A DNA stretch of 64,000 nt from positions 1,922,001 to 1,986,000 of the forward strand of contig CAVTBD010000002.1 in assembly GCA_963732875.1 (NCBI GenBank). Reading direction: 5' to 3'. Below the pieces are notes generated by a model. That model saw only the letters and a list, made by a program, of their open reading frames with translations, was not told the origin of the DNA and ran no database searches. Positions 10,164-18,393 of this stretch are shown one piece after another. A program made the translations under genes and the position numbers. The stretch is from WHSO01 sp963732875. Lineage in GTDB: Bacteria; Pseudomonadota; Alphaproteobacteria; SMXQ01. How positions within the stretch are numbered: the first letter of the stretch is position 1; the number at the start of each line of letters is the position of its first letter.

Positions 10164-11686
10164 GCCCGCACCGCCCGCCCCGAAAGATAGGCCGGCAACC
10201 GTGGCAGGCTGCCGAGAATCCGGCGGCTGTCGGGGAAGATACTGTAGACTGCGAGCGCGGAACCGTAGGCCAGCACGGTTGAGACCAAGACCGCGGCCGT
10301 CGGCGTCCAGGAACTGATGACGGCGGACGCCCGGATAGCCCAGATCGCGCCCGCCCCCGCCGCTGTCGCAAGCGACGGCGCGCCCAGTACCCGGTAGAAG
10401 TCACGGATCGGAACCGGGCCGCGCCGCCCGGCCAGCCAGAACAGCGCCGGGCTGCGGAACACGACCACCGAAACGGTGTAGGCGATAGCGACACCGGCGA
10501 TGCCGAAGGGCACGCCGATCACGAGCGCGCCCACGCCGAGGACACTGTTGACCAGACTGGCGCGCAGCATCTCTCGTGTACGGTTCTGGCTCATGTAGAG
10601 CCAACTCAGCGAATAGTTTAAAGGCGTGAACACGACCGCCATGCCCATCCATGCCAGCACCGGCGCAGATCCGACCCATTGCGAGCCGAGCACCAGCGTC
10701 AGAACCGGGCCCGCGGCGGCGATCATCAGGGCACTTAGGGGTGCAATCAGCATGGTCAGCCGCTGCACGACGCCTATGTAGGACTTCCGGTAGGCCTCGG
10801 GCTGGTCGATCAGCCGGCTCAAGGTCGGCAACGCCACCGTCGCGAGCGGAATGTTGAGGTTCTGGATCGGCTGCTGCAGGAGCTTTTGCGCACGCTCGAA
10901 GAGGCCGAGGGGCACGCCGCCCCAGTACCAGCCGATCAGCACCTTGTCGAGGTTGGCAGCGAGTTCCGCTACCATCATGGCTCCGGTCGCGTTGCCGCCA
11001 AAGGCGACAAGTTCGCGCACCTCGGCGAGACGGCCGGGACGGCCGGGACGCCAACTGCACAGGACCCAGGCGCTGACGGCCATGACCACGGCCCAGGCCA
11101 GACGTTGGATCACCAGCGCCCAGAAACCCAGCCCGGCCATTGCCGCGATCACCGCCGCGACGAGACCGGCGGCTTCCGAGCCCAGCTGGGTGGCCGCGGC
11201 GGCAGTGAAGCGCATCTGGCGACGCAGCAAGGCGATGTGCTGCGCGGAGACGCCGGTGAACAGGAAGCTGAGCGCAACCACGGGTGTAATGCGCAGGAGT
11301 ATTGGTTCACCATAAAACCACGCGAGAAGCGGCGCCAGCGCTGCGGTCAGTATGGCAACCACCACACCGAGCCCGCAATTGAGCCAGAACAGTGTGCTGA
11401 CCTGACTGTGGCTGAGGTCCTGCCGTTGGATCGTCGCGGTGGAAAGGCCGAGATCCTTCAGCAACTCGAGCACCACAAGAAATGCCGCCACCATGGCGAA
11501 CACGCCGAAGTCATCAGGCGAGAGCAGCCGTGCCAGCACGACGATGGCACCGAACTGGATCACGATCTTGAGCCCCTGTGCGACGAGCGTCACGGCACCG
11601 CCCCGCACAGAGCGACGGATCAGGTCATCCTGCAGATGGTCGGTGTCGAGGTGTCTGACGTCATCGCCTCGGCGGCGGTTGCTCAT
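10160..11686 (-). CDS. Polysaccharide flippase/exporter (MOP superfamily, PST type)
   Basis: A membrane protein of about 508 residues with roughly 12-14 hydrophobic segments starting at GGAVTLVAQGLKIVIQFGAIVVLARLL. The motif LLSPDDFGVFAMVAAF is typical of Wzx/PST translocases that move lipid-linked repeat units across the inner membrane. The start at 11686 follows GGAAGG. The upstream extension of the open frame (82 codons) has no membrane character and overlaps the fcl gene. It is 91 bases downstream of fcl. Confidence 0.87.
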   Translation of the reverse strand: MSNRRRGDDVRHLDTDHLQDDLIRRSVRGGAVTLVAQGLKIVIQFGAIVVLARLLSPDDFGVFAMVAAFLVVLELLKDLGLSTATIQRQDLSHSQVSTLFWLNCGLGVVVAILTAALAPLLAWFYGEPILLRITPVVALSFLFTGVSAQHIALLRRQMRFTAAAATQLGSEAAGLVAAVIAAMAGLGFWALVIQRLAWAVVMAVSAWVLCSWRPGRPGRLAEVRELVAFGGNATGAMMVAELAANLDKVLIGWYWGGVPLGLFERAQKLLQQPIQNLNIPLATVALPTLSRLIDQPEAYRKSYIGVVQRLTMLIAPLSALMIAAAGPVLTLVLGSQWVGSAPVLAWMGMAVVFTPLNYSLSWLYMSQNRTREMLRASLVNSVLGVGALVIGVPFGIAGVAIAYTVSVVVFRSPALFWLAGRRGPVPIRDFYRVLGAPSLATAAGAGAIWAIRASAVISSWTPTAAVLVSTVLAYGSALAVYSIFPDSRRILGSLPRLPAYLSGRAVRA

Positions 11687-11777
11687 GACTGACCTTCCCA
11701 TCACACGAACCGGATTTCCGGTGTCGCAAATGACAACCGGCTCGCTGTTCCAGCCCGTGCGTAGCCGGTCCCTCGGT

Positions 11778-12833
11778 TCATTGACGGCGCACGCCGTCGA
11801 CTCCCATGGCAGCTGACAGCTCGGAAAATGCCGCTTGAACCTCCCGCTCGACCGTGGTCGACCCGCGGCGCAGTTCCGTCCCTTCGCTGGCCTCCAGAAA
11901 CCATGCATAAGTACGCCGCAGACCTTCCTCAAGCGGGGTTCCGTGGTGCCAGCCGATGGCGCGCAGACGCGTCACGTCGAGCAGCTTGCGCGGCATGCCT
12001 TCCGGCATGCCGCGGTCGAAACTGAGCTTGCCGTCGAAACCGACGACACGGCACACCATCTCCGCGAGCTCGGCAATGGAGACGTCCTCTCCGGTACCGA
12101 CATTGACGTGCGCCTCGCCCGAATAGTGCTTGGCGAGATGGACGACAGCATCGGCGCAGTCGTCCACGTAAAGGAATTCCCGGCGCGGCTGCCCGCTGCC
12201 CCATACGCCGAGCGATTCGCCGCCGGCCAGCTTGGCCTCGTGCGCCTTGCGCAGAAGTGCCGGCACCACATGGCTGCCAGCGAGATCGAAATTGTCGCCC
12301 GGCCCGTAGAGGTTGGTCGGCATCGCGGAGATGAAGTCGCATCCGTACTGACGACGGTAGGCCTGGCACATCAAGATGCCCGAGATCTTGGCGATGGCGT
12401 ACCACTGGTTGGTAGGCTCAAGCGGCCCCGTCAGCAGGGAATCCTCCATCATCGGCTGGGGCGCGTGGCGCGGGTAGATGCACGACGAGCCCAGAAACAC
12501 CAGTTTTGCCACTCCCACCCGATACGCACCGTGGATGACGTTGGTCTCGATCGCGAGGTTGTCGTAGATGAACTCCGCCGGCCGCGTGTCGTTGGCGAGG
12601 ATGCCGCCGACCCGCGCCGCCGCGACGAACACCACGTCGGGACGCGCGGCGGCGAGCCAGTCCTCGGTCTCCTCCTGGCGCGTGAGGTCGACCGACTCGC
12701 GCGGCGCCACGATGATCTCGCAGCCTTCCGAACGGAGCCGGCGCGCCAGCGCAGACCCAACCATGCCGCGGTGGCCCGCGACCCAGACACGGCGGCCTTT
12801 CAGATCGAAGTCGTCGTTATGCGGCATGGACAA
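11778..12833 (-). CDS. fcl: GDP-L-fucose synthase
   Basis: Converts GDP-4-keto-6-deoxy-D-mannose to GDP-L-fucose by 3,5-epimerisation and NADPH reduction. Motifs: VWVAGHRGMVGSALARRL (NADP binding), FLGSSCIYPRHAPQPMMED (catalytic Ser and Cys), YAIAKISG (Tyr-x3-Lys), NLYGPGDNFD and SHVVPALL with the family His. At 351 residues it is slightly longer than the usual 320; the C-terminal extension after residue 320 is unconserved. It overlaps the gmd end by 17 bases, so gmd-fcl form one unit. Confidence 0.95.
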   Translation of the reverse strand: MSMPHNDDFDLKGRRVWVAGHRGMVGSALARRLRSEGCEIIVAPRESVDLTRQEETEDWLAAARPDVVFVAAARVGGILANDTRPAEFIYDNLAIETNVIHGAYRVGVAKLVFLGSSCIYPRHAPQPMMEDSLLTGPLEPTNQWYAIAKISGILMCQAYRRQYGCDFISAMPTNLYGPGDNFDLAGSHVVPALLRKAHEAKLAGGESLGVWGSGQPRREFLYVDDCADAVVHLAKHYSGEAHVNVGTGEDVSIAELAEMVCRVVGFDGKLSFDRGMPEGMPRKLLDVTRLRAIGWHHGTPLEEGLRRTYAWFLEASEGTELRRGSTTVEREVQAAFSELSAAMGVDGVRRQ

Positions 12834-13893
12834 GCATGTCCTCCGGCGCCCGCTCGAACGCTTGCCGGTCGGCCTCCACCATTTCGGTCACGAGCTCGCG
12901 GAAGGTCGTCTTGTGACGCCAGCCCAGGCGCTGGCGCGCCTTGGTCGGATCGCCCAGCAGCCAATCCACCTCGGTCGGCCGGAAATAGCGCGGATCGACT
13001 GCGACCAGGACCTCGCCGGTCCGGGCGCAGCGGCCGATCTCCTCGGCCTCGCTCCCGCTCCATTCGATATTGCGGCCGACGTAGCCATAGGCCGCCTCGA
13101 CGAACTCCCGCACCGTGTGGGACTCGCCGGTCGCGAGCACGTAGTCGTCGGGCGTCGGCTGCTGCAAGATGCGCCACATGCCCTCGACGTAGTCACGGGC
13201 ATGGCCCCAGTCTCGGGCGGCATCGAGATTGCCGAGGTGCAGCCGCGTCGAATGCCCAAGGGCGGTGGCTGCCGCCGCGCGGCTGATCTTGCGCGTGACG
13301 AAGGTCTCGCCGCGCATCGGGCTCTCGTGATTGAACAGGATGCCGTTGGACGCATGAATGCCGTAGGCGTCGCGGTAGTTGGCCGTGATCCAGTAGGCAT
13401 AGAGCTTGGCGACCGCGTAGGGGCTGCGCGGCCGGAACGGGGTCTCCTCGTTCTGCGGATATTCCGGCGCGTTGCCGTAGAGCTCGGATGTCGAGGCCTG
13501 ATAGAACCGTACCCCGTCGACCATGCCGAGCAGGCGGATCGCCTCGAGGATACGGAGCGTACCGAGCCCGTCGGCATTGCCCGTGTATTCCGGGGTTTCG
13601 AAGCTCACCTGGACGTGGCTCTGCGCCGCGAGATTGTAGATCTCGTCGGGCCGCACTTCCTGTACCAGACGGATCAGGTTGGTCGAATCCGTCATGTCGC
13701 CGTAGTGCATGAAGAAGGTCACGCCCTCTTCGTGAGGGTCTCGGTAAAGATGGTCGACCCGTCCGGTGTTGAACGACGACGAGCGCCGTTTCACCCCGTG
13801 CACGATGTACCCCTTCTTGAGCAGGCAATCGGCCAGATAGGCGCCGTCCTGACCCGTGATTCCGGTGATCAGTGCAACTTTCTTCTTGTCCAT
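12817..13893 (-). CDS. gmd: GDP-mannose 4,6-dehydratase
   Basis: Converts GDP-D-mannose to GDP-4-keto-6-deoxy-D-mannose. Motifs: ALITGITGQDGAYLADCLL (NAD(P)+ binding), VKRRSSSFNTGRVDHLY, FYQASTSELYG, SPYAVAKLYAYWI (Tyr-x3-Lys) and NGILFNHESPMRGETFVTRKI. The start at 13893 (MDKKKVALITG) follows GAGGCGG; seven upstream codons are probably not translated. It is the first gene of the leftward operon gmd-fcl-flippase-pyruvyl transferase-GT4-GT4. Confidence 0.96.
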   Translation of the reverse strand: MDKKKVALITGITGQDGAYLADCLLKKGYIVHGVKRRSSSFNTGRVDHLYRDPHEEGVTFFMHYGDMTDSTNLIRLVQEVRPDEIYNLAAQSHVQVSFETPEYTGNADGLGTLRILEAIRLLGMVDGVRFYQASTSELYGNAPEYPQNEETPFRPRSPYAVAKLYAYWITANYRDAYGIHASNGILFNHESPMRGETFVTRKISRAAAATALGHSTRLHLGNLDAARDWGHARDYVEGMWRILQQPTPDDYVLATGESHTVREFVEAAYGYVGRNIEWSGSEAEEIGRCARTGEVLVAVDPRYFRPTEVDWLLGDPTKARQRLGWRHKTTFRELVTEMVEADRQAFERAPEDMLVHAA

Positions 13894-14086
13894 GTATCCG
13901 CCTCGCTTCGGCACAACTGTTTCCCTTGAACCCGCCGAAGGAGACGGGTTGGCGTGCGCCGATCACACACGGCCCTGCCTCTCCGGGCCAGTGAACAAGC
14001 TGTGACGGCCCCTGGCCGAATACCCATGAGCCAACATCGTTTGAACGGGGAACCAGACGGCTTCGGAAACTGTTCTTACAGTGTGG

Positions 14087-14105
14087 GGCCGGACCATGTC
14101 CGGCC
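14087..14105. promoter_or_regulatory. Perfect 8-bp inverted repeat between gmd and the DUF4340 gene
   Basis: Arms GGCCGGAC (14087-14094) and GTCCGGCC (14098-14105) around CAT. It lies in the divergent intergenic region and covers an alternative ATG (14096) of the rightward gene. No T-run follows, so a protein-binding site or a start-codon-masking hairpin is more plausible than a terminator. Function unproven. Confidence 0.4.
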
Positions 14106-14149
14106 ACAGCGATCTCACGCATCATTGGGCCGGGCAAAACGGATATCGC

Positions 14150-15262
14150 ATGAAGACCGGAACCACTTACGAAACCGGAGCAGATTCCGAGCGGGAAGAC
14201 GCCGCACGTCATGGACATCGGCCGCGCCACCCGTTTCTTTACCTCTACGCGCTCGCCATGGCAGCGATGGTCGGACTTGCGGGGTGGCTGCTGGAACACC
14301 AGGGCACCGGCAGCATCCCCGGCTTCACTTCGGCGGACGAACGGCCCGTGGCGCCCGCCGCTCGATCCCCGGCCGAGGTGCAGGCGATCAGGATCCAGGG
14401 ACAGGGAAACGCCATCGAGTTGCGTCGCGACGGCCACCGATGGCAACTTGCCAGCAGTCATGGCTATCCCGTTCCTGGCGACCGGGTCGTTCCGATGCTG
14501 CGCAGCCTCGGACGGCTCCGCGCGGCCTATGTCTCGACCGCCTCGCCGCCCGCGTATGCCTCATATGGTTTGACCGGCATCGACGATCCGACCGGACGGA
14601 CCGTCAGAGTCACGCTCGAGGGTGCCGGCGGCAAGACGATCGGCACCGTCACGGTGGGAAGCACCGTCTCTGCACCAGGCGGCGGCACGCGACACAACCT
14701 GACGGCCCTGATGCTTCCGGGTGATTCACGCATCTGGCTCGCGGACGGCGACCTGAAGATTCTCGCCGATCCCATCCGCTGGCTCGACAATCACATCACC
14801 GACATGCCGGAGGGCAACATCCTCGACATTACGACGATCACACCCGGTGGCGAGCGTCTTGCTCTCGCGCGCGCAGGCGCCGACGAAAACCTGCGCGTGA
14901 CGGACGGTCTGCCCCCGGGTACCGAGATCAAGAAAGTCTGGCTCCTGGACGACATCGCGCACATCCTCGGGCACCTGCGCTTTTTCGACGTCGAAAGGGC
15001 GAGCGCCTTCACCCCGATACCGGCGGATCGCTGGCAGATCACCGCGAAGACCACCGATCACGTCGTCTTTCATCTCGCGCTGTTCACCGAGGACATGGAA
15101 ACCTGGACCACCATCCATGCAGAAGCAACGGACGCCGCCGGCCGGGACGCGGCAAGCCGCTTCAACCAAGGCCACCATGACTGGGCCTATCTGCTCGACG
15201 CCTATGTCGCGCGACGGCTGATGACCCGCGCGGACAACCTCACCGGCATCGGGGCCAGATAG
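14150..15262 (+). CDS. DUF4340 domain protein, single membrane anchor
   Basis: About 370 residues. One hydrophobic segment (FLYLYALAMAAMVGLAGWLL, near residue 27) is followed by an extracytoplasmic DUF4340-type region rich in beta strands (IRIQGQGNAIELRRDGHRWQLAS, the WxL-type DUF4340 repeat, then DGLYTxx-like modules). DUF4340 proteins often accompany GldG/ABC export systems, but none is seen here. The start is uncertain: 14150 has a weak Shine-Dalgarno, while 14096 and 14081 are in frame upstream. Role unknown. Confidence 0.7.
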   Translation: MKTGTTYETGADSEREDAARHGHRPRHPFLYLYALAMAAMVGLAGWLLEHQGTGSIPGFTSADERPVAPAARSPAEVQAIRIQGQGNAIELRRDGHRWQLASSHGYPVPGDRVVPMLRSLGRLRAAYVSTASPPAYASYGLTGIDDPTGRTVRVTLEGAGGKTIGTVTVGSTVSAPGGGTRHNLTALMLPGDSRIWLADGDLKILADPIRWLDNHITDMPEGNILDITTITPGGERLALARAGADENLRVTDGLPPGTEIKKVWLLDDIAHILGHLRFFDVERASAFTPIPADRWQITAKTTDHVVFHLALFTEDMETWTTIHAEATDAAGRDAASRFNQGHHDWAYLLDAYVARRLMTRADNLTGIGAR

Positions 15263-15266
15263 ATAG

Positions 15267-15300
15267 AAAAAGGCCCGTGGCCGGATCGTGGCCACGGGCC
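15267..15300 (-). terminator. Rho-independent terminator of the DUF4168 gene
   Basis: A perfect 11-bp stem, GGCCCGTGGCC (15272-15282) with GGCCACGGGCC (15290-15300) and a 7-base loop, followed on the minus strand by five T (15267-15271). It lies 43 bases past the stop of the leftward DUF4168 gene and just after the convergent DUF4340 gene. Confidence 0.85.
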
Positions 15301-15343
15301 GAGTCGACAGGGAGGCTCTACTCGGGCGTTTCCAGGGTCCGGG

Positions 15344-15730
15344 TTATTGCGCCTTCTTGATGAACGAATTGAGCCGTTGGGCAAGCTTGGGGTCGGCACT
15401 CGCGGCGTTGTAGATCTCGTTGTACTTCTGGACCGAAAGGCCTTTCTTGCGGATAACAGCCGCCATCTTGGTGGTTGCTTCCGTCCGTATCGCCTGCTGC
15501 TGATCCGGCGTGCCAGCCGCCTGCAGCTTCGACGTGTAATCACGGTTGATCTCGGCGACCTGCACGGCAGCACTGGCGTACTGCTTGAGCTCCCCGTCGC
15601 TGTAATTCGCCATCTTGTCGGGCTGCGCCATCTCCTGCGGCGGTTTCGACTGGGCAAGAACCGGGCAGAACGGTGTTCCCACCATGGCCACGGCGACGAG
15701 GACGAGCATGGGTATCGGCCTGCGTTTCAT
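15344..15730 (-). CDS. DUF4168 periplasmic protein
   Basis: A secreted protein of 128 residues. A Sec signal peptide (MKRRPIPMLVLVAVAMVG, cleavage near PVLAQS) precedes a helical DUF4168 domain with YSDGELKQYASAAVQVAEI and a C-terminal KYNEIYNAASADPKLAQRL segment. The ATG at 15730 follows AGGAAG at good spacing. It is transcribed divergently from the ECF sigma gene and may belong to its stress regulon, which is inference from position only. Confidence 0.82.
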   Translation of the reverse strand: MKRRPIPMLVLVAVAMVGTPFCPVLAQSKPPQEMAQPDKMANYSDGELKQYASAAVQVAEINRDYTSKLQAAGTPDQQQAIRTEATTKMAAVIRKKGLSVQKYNEIYNAASADPKLAQRLNSFIKKAQ

Positions 15731-15957
15731 GATCAAGCTTCCTTTCGCTATGTCTCATCTGCATGGGGCCCGGGTCACCGCCCGGCGCGACTACCCGTAG
15801 GACAGGGCCGCCGTGCGACGAGTTCCATCGAGGGCGTCCGCCATACCCCACGATTTTTTTCGGCATGGAGGAACTAGACCGGCGGAAAACCTGTCTGTGG
15901 GAATGGAGACGGCGCATCCGGCCAGCGCCGCGGCACGAGACAAGGTGGCAGGACCGG

Positions 15958-16485
15958 GTGACCCATCGCGACCGAGACGACGTCAAATGGCTTATCGCGC
16001 GCGAGATACCGCATCTGCGGCGCTATGCGTTGGTGCTCGTCAACAACGACGACCTCGCCGACGACCTCGTGCAGGACTGTCTGGAGCGTGCCATCCGCAA
16101 GCGTCATCTGTGGAAACGCCGCGGCAGCATACGAAGCTGGCTCTATCGGGTTCTCTACAATGTGTTCCTGAATCAAGGCCTGCAACGCGCGCGAACACGC
16201 CGTCAGGTATCGATCGATGCCGTGTCCATCGTGCCGTCGGAACCCGCGCGCCAGGAACAGCGTCTGGCATACCGGGACGTGTCCGACGCCATGCGCATGC
16301 TGCCGGGCAACCAGCGTGCCGCGATCGCGCTCACTGCGGTCGAAGGGTTGTCCTACGACGAAGCGGCCCAGGTGCTGGACATTCCCATCGGCACGCTGCG
16401 GTCCAGGGTGGCGCGAGGCCGCGACCGGTTGCGCGAGCTCTATGTGCAGCCGGCGGATCCGATTCGGCTGAGACGGGTAAAATGA
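15958..16485 (+). CDS. ECF-type RNA polymerase sigma factor
   Basis: A sigma-70 family extracytoplasmic-function factor of 175 residues from the GTG at 15958. Region 2 contains LVNNDDLADDLVQDCLERAI and RGSIRSWLYRVLYNVF. Region 4 has LPGNQRAAIALTAVEGLSYDEAAQ and the helix-turn-helix IPIGTLRSRVARGRDRLREL. The frame is open upstream to 15763 with an ATG at 15865, but that extension (30 or more residues) lacks conservation and the shorter form fits the ECF size. It is followed after one base by its likely anti-sigma factor. Confidence 0.88.
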   Translation: MTHRDRDDVKWLIAREIPHLRRYALVLVNNDDLADDLVQDCLERAIRKRHLWKRRGSIRSWLYRVLYNVFLNQGLQRARTRRQVSIDAVSIVPSEPARQEQRLAYRDVSDAMRMLPGNQRAAIALTAVEGLSYDEAAQVLDIPIGTLRSRVARGRDRLRELYVQPADPIRLRRVK

Positions 16486-16486
16486 C

Positions 16487-17428
16487 ATGAACGGGAATGA
16501 ACACGATATCGACACGTTCGATCTGCTGGCTCTCGCAGACGGTCGGCTCGACGAAGATCCGCATCACAAGCGCGAGATCGAGAAAGCGGTCGCCCGTGAT
16601 CCTGCCTTGGCCGCGCGCGTGCAGGCCTACAGGGAGCAGACCGAGGCGCTGCGCTGGGCCTACGACCCGCAACTCGCCGAGCCTGTCCCGCACCGTCTCA
16701 GCGCGATACTGGCGCGGGACCGCCACACGCGCCACGCTCCGGGCCTTCTTCAGGCCGCCGCCGCGGTAATCCTGACCATCGCCGCCGGGGGAACCGGCTG
16801 GATGGCCGGGCGCATGACCGAGAGGGCGCCAGGAAACTGGATGATGCAGGCGGTTGCCCAAACAGGCATCAACGATCAGGAACCAGTGGCTCAATCATCC
16901 AAGACGCTCGCCGCAGCCAACCTAGTGTCGACACGGCTTCCCGTCTGGCTGACCCGCGACATGCCGGCCACGCTCGAGGCGCCTAATCTTTCGACGCTGG
17001 GGTTCACGCTAACCGGACGCAAGACCGTCGAAATCGCGAAAAGTCCGGCGTTACGACTCGATTACCAAGGAACGGGTGGGCGCACGTTTCATCTGTTTCT
17101 GCGCTCGCGCTGGCACGAAAAAACTCCGGGTCTTCAAGTGACCGAAAAGAACGGCGTCACCTTCGCCGCCTGGATGGAAGGCCCCCTGGCTTCCGCGGTA
17201 GCAGGCAACATGTCGCGGGCCCAGACCATCGCCGTCGCCGAGGCCGTCCGCGACGCGCTGCAGCATCCCGTGGCGAGAGCGGTGGATCGCAGCCAGACGC
17301 CGGCCGGAACCGATAGTGGCGACGCCACGATTTCCGGGGATTCTCCGGCCTTGCCGGAAGCCGCCCCGACCAAGGCCCGACCGATTTCCGACACGACCGT
17401 GCTGAAGATTCCACGCACGCCCGGGTGA
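16487..17428 (+). CDS. Membrane anti-sigma factor
   Basis: A 313-residue partner of the preceding ECF sigma factor. The N-terminal cytoplasmic helical region (DTFDLLALADGRLDEDP) is the typical sigma-binding start. One membrane helix lies near residues 86-107 (LLQAAAAVILTIAAGGTGWMAG). The C-terminal periplasmic domain has HLFLRSRW and FAAWMEGPLASAVAG, then a Pro/Ala-rich tail. No zinc HxxxCxxC motif is seen, so it is not a ZAS type. Sigma and anti-sigma are one base apart and clearly co-expressed. Confidence 0.82.
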   Translation: MNGNEHDIDTFDLLALADGRLDEDPHHKREIEKAVARDPALAARVQAYREQTEALRWAYDPQLAEPVPHRLSAILARDRHTRHAPGLLQAAAAVILTIAAGGTGWMAGRMTERAPGNWMMQAVAQTGINDQEPVAQSSKTLAAANLVSTRLPVWLTRDMPATLEAPNLSTLGFTLTGRKTVEIAKSPALRLDYQGTGGRTFHLFLRSRWHEKTPGLQVTEKNGVTFAAWMEGPLASAVAGNMSRAQTIAVAEAVRDALQHPVARAVDRSQTPAGTDSGDATISGDSPALPEAAPTKARPISDTTVLKIPRTPG

Positions 17429-17440
17429 GAGCCACTCCCG

Positions 17441-17806
17441 CTACAACACCAGCCTGACGAGCAGGAAGTCCGCCCCGATCAGAGTGAATCCCGCGGCCAC
17501 GCCGATGATCGGCAAAAGCATCTCGATACGCGCGGTGCTTGGCGCGACCGGGCCCGTGTATGTTTCGACCTTGCCGTCCCGCCGATTGATGACACGGCGC
17601 CGCGCCGTGAAGTCGCTGATGCGCGTGAGCACGGCGGGAATGCCGAAGATCATCAGGAACAGAAGCGTCGCCGCCGTGAACGCGACGTGGACCGGCGCCA
17701 GAGCGCCGAAGGTGACCCACACCATGGCGAGACCCCATGCAAACAGGCCGAAGCCGATGATGTAGAACGATGACGGAAGGCGTCCGTCGTAAGTGCGATT
17801 CAACAT
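17441..17806 (-). CDS. Small membrane protein of unknown function
   Basis: About 121 residues from the ATG at 17806 (MLNRTYDGRLPSSFYIIG); a longer frame begins at 17836. Three hydrophobic segments are visible: IIGFGLFAWGLAMVWVTFGA, VAFTAATLLFLMIFGIPAVL and LLPIIGVAAGFTLIGADFLL, with a charged loop DFTARRRVINRRDGK between the second and third. It converges on the anti-sigma gene with a 12-base gap. No function can be assigned. Confidence 0.65.
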   Translation of the reverse strand: MLNRTYDGRLPSSFYIIGFGLFAWGLAMVWVTFGALAPVHVAFTAATLLFLMIFGIPAVLTRISDFTARRRVINRRDGKVETYTGPVAPSTARIEMLLPIIGVAAGFTLIGADFLLVRLVL

Positions 17807-18393
17807 GACTCTATCGCCCGCACCGACGGTGCACATGTGGCTCCCGCCGGACGCGGGCGCCTTTCCTGGCTGTTGTTGCCTGTCTCACAGTTAGGTTGTC
17901 GTCGGCGGAGGGCAAGGGAGTGCGGTGGCGTGTTCACGGAGAAGCCACAACGGCGCGGTGGTGCCGGATTTCGGCGCGATGAGAACCGATCGCGATGAGT
18001 AGCCTGGGAACGTGGCGGTGCTGCCAATCTGCCACGAACCGCTCTCCGGTCCCAATTCCCTGCTAACAGGGAAATTAGGGTGGGTAGCAGGGAAAAACCT
18101 GGGACGAGTCGTCCGACTTCGCTAGCTGCTCCTGATGTGCCCAACGCAGAGGTCAGATGGGATTCCGAGGCGGTCAATCAGAAAGCGTTGCGTATCAGGC
18201 CATACTGGCACGCCTCTTGGCAAACGAGCGCGTGTTTCGATACCTCGAGCAGCATCACCAGGAACTTCTCACAGAGTTCGGCCGGATAGCGAAGGTCAAT
18301 GTAGCGGCAGCTTGAGCCATCCGTCGGTTCTTCGAGATCCGGACCGCGCCTGAATGAACACACCGGGGGCAGCGAGGGCCGCAATAGATCCTG
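17807..18393. other. Intergenic region with palindrome TTCCCTG-CTAA-CAGGGAA
   Basis: Nearly 590 bases with no supportable gene. At 18056-18073 there is a perfect inverted repeat with 7-base arms, TTCCCTG and CAGGGAA, and a further half-site CAGGGAA sits at about 18088. Similar CAGGGAA-type intergenic motifs recur in alphaproteobacterial genomes, often near mobile-element scars, but no element is recognisable here. Confidence 0.4.

Noticed and set aside
12568..13929. Long open frame (453 codons) opposite gmd and fcl
   Set aside because: It is the antisense of two conserved dehydratase/synthase genes; high GC creates long shadow frames. Its sequence lacks any family motif.
17800..18177. 125-codon minus-strand frame in the gap after the small membrane protein
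   Set aside because: Compositionally arginine/serine-rich with no conserved segment; it overlaps the 5' end of the better-supported membrane gene.
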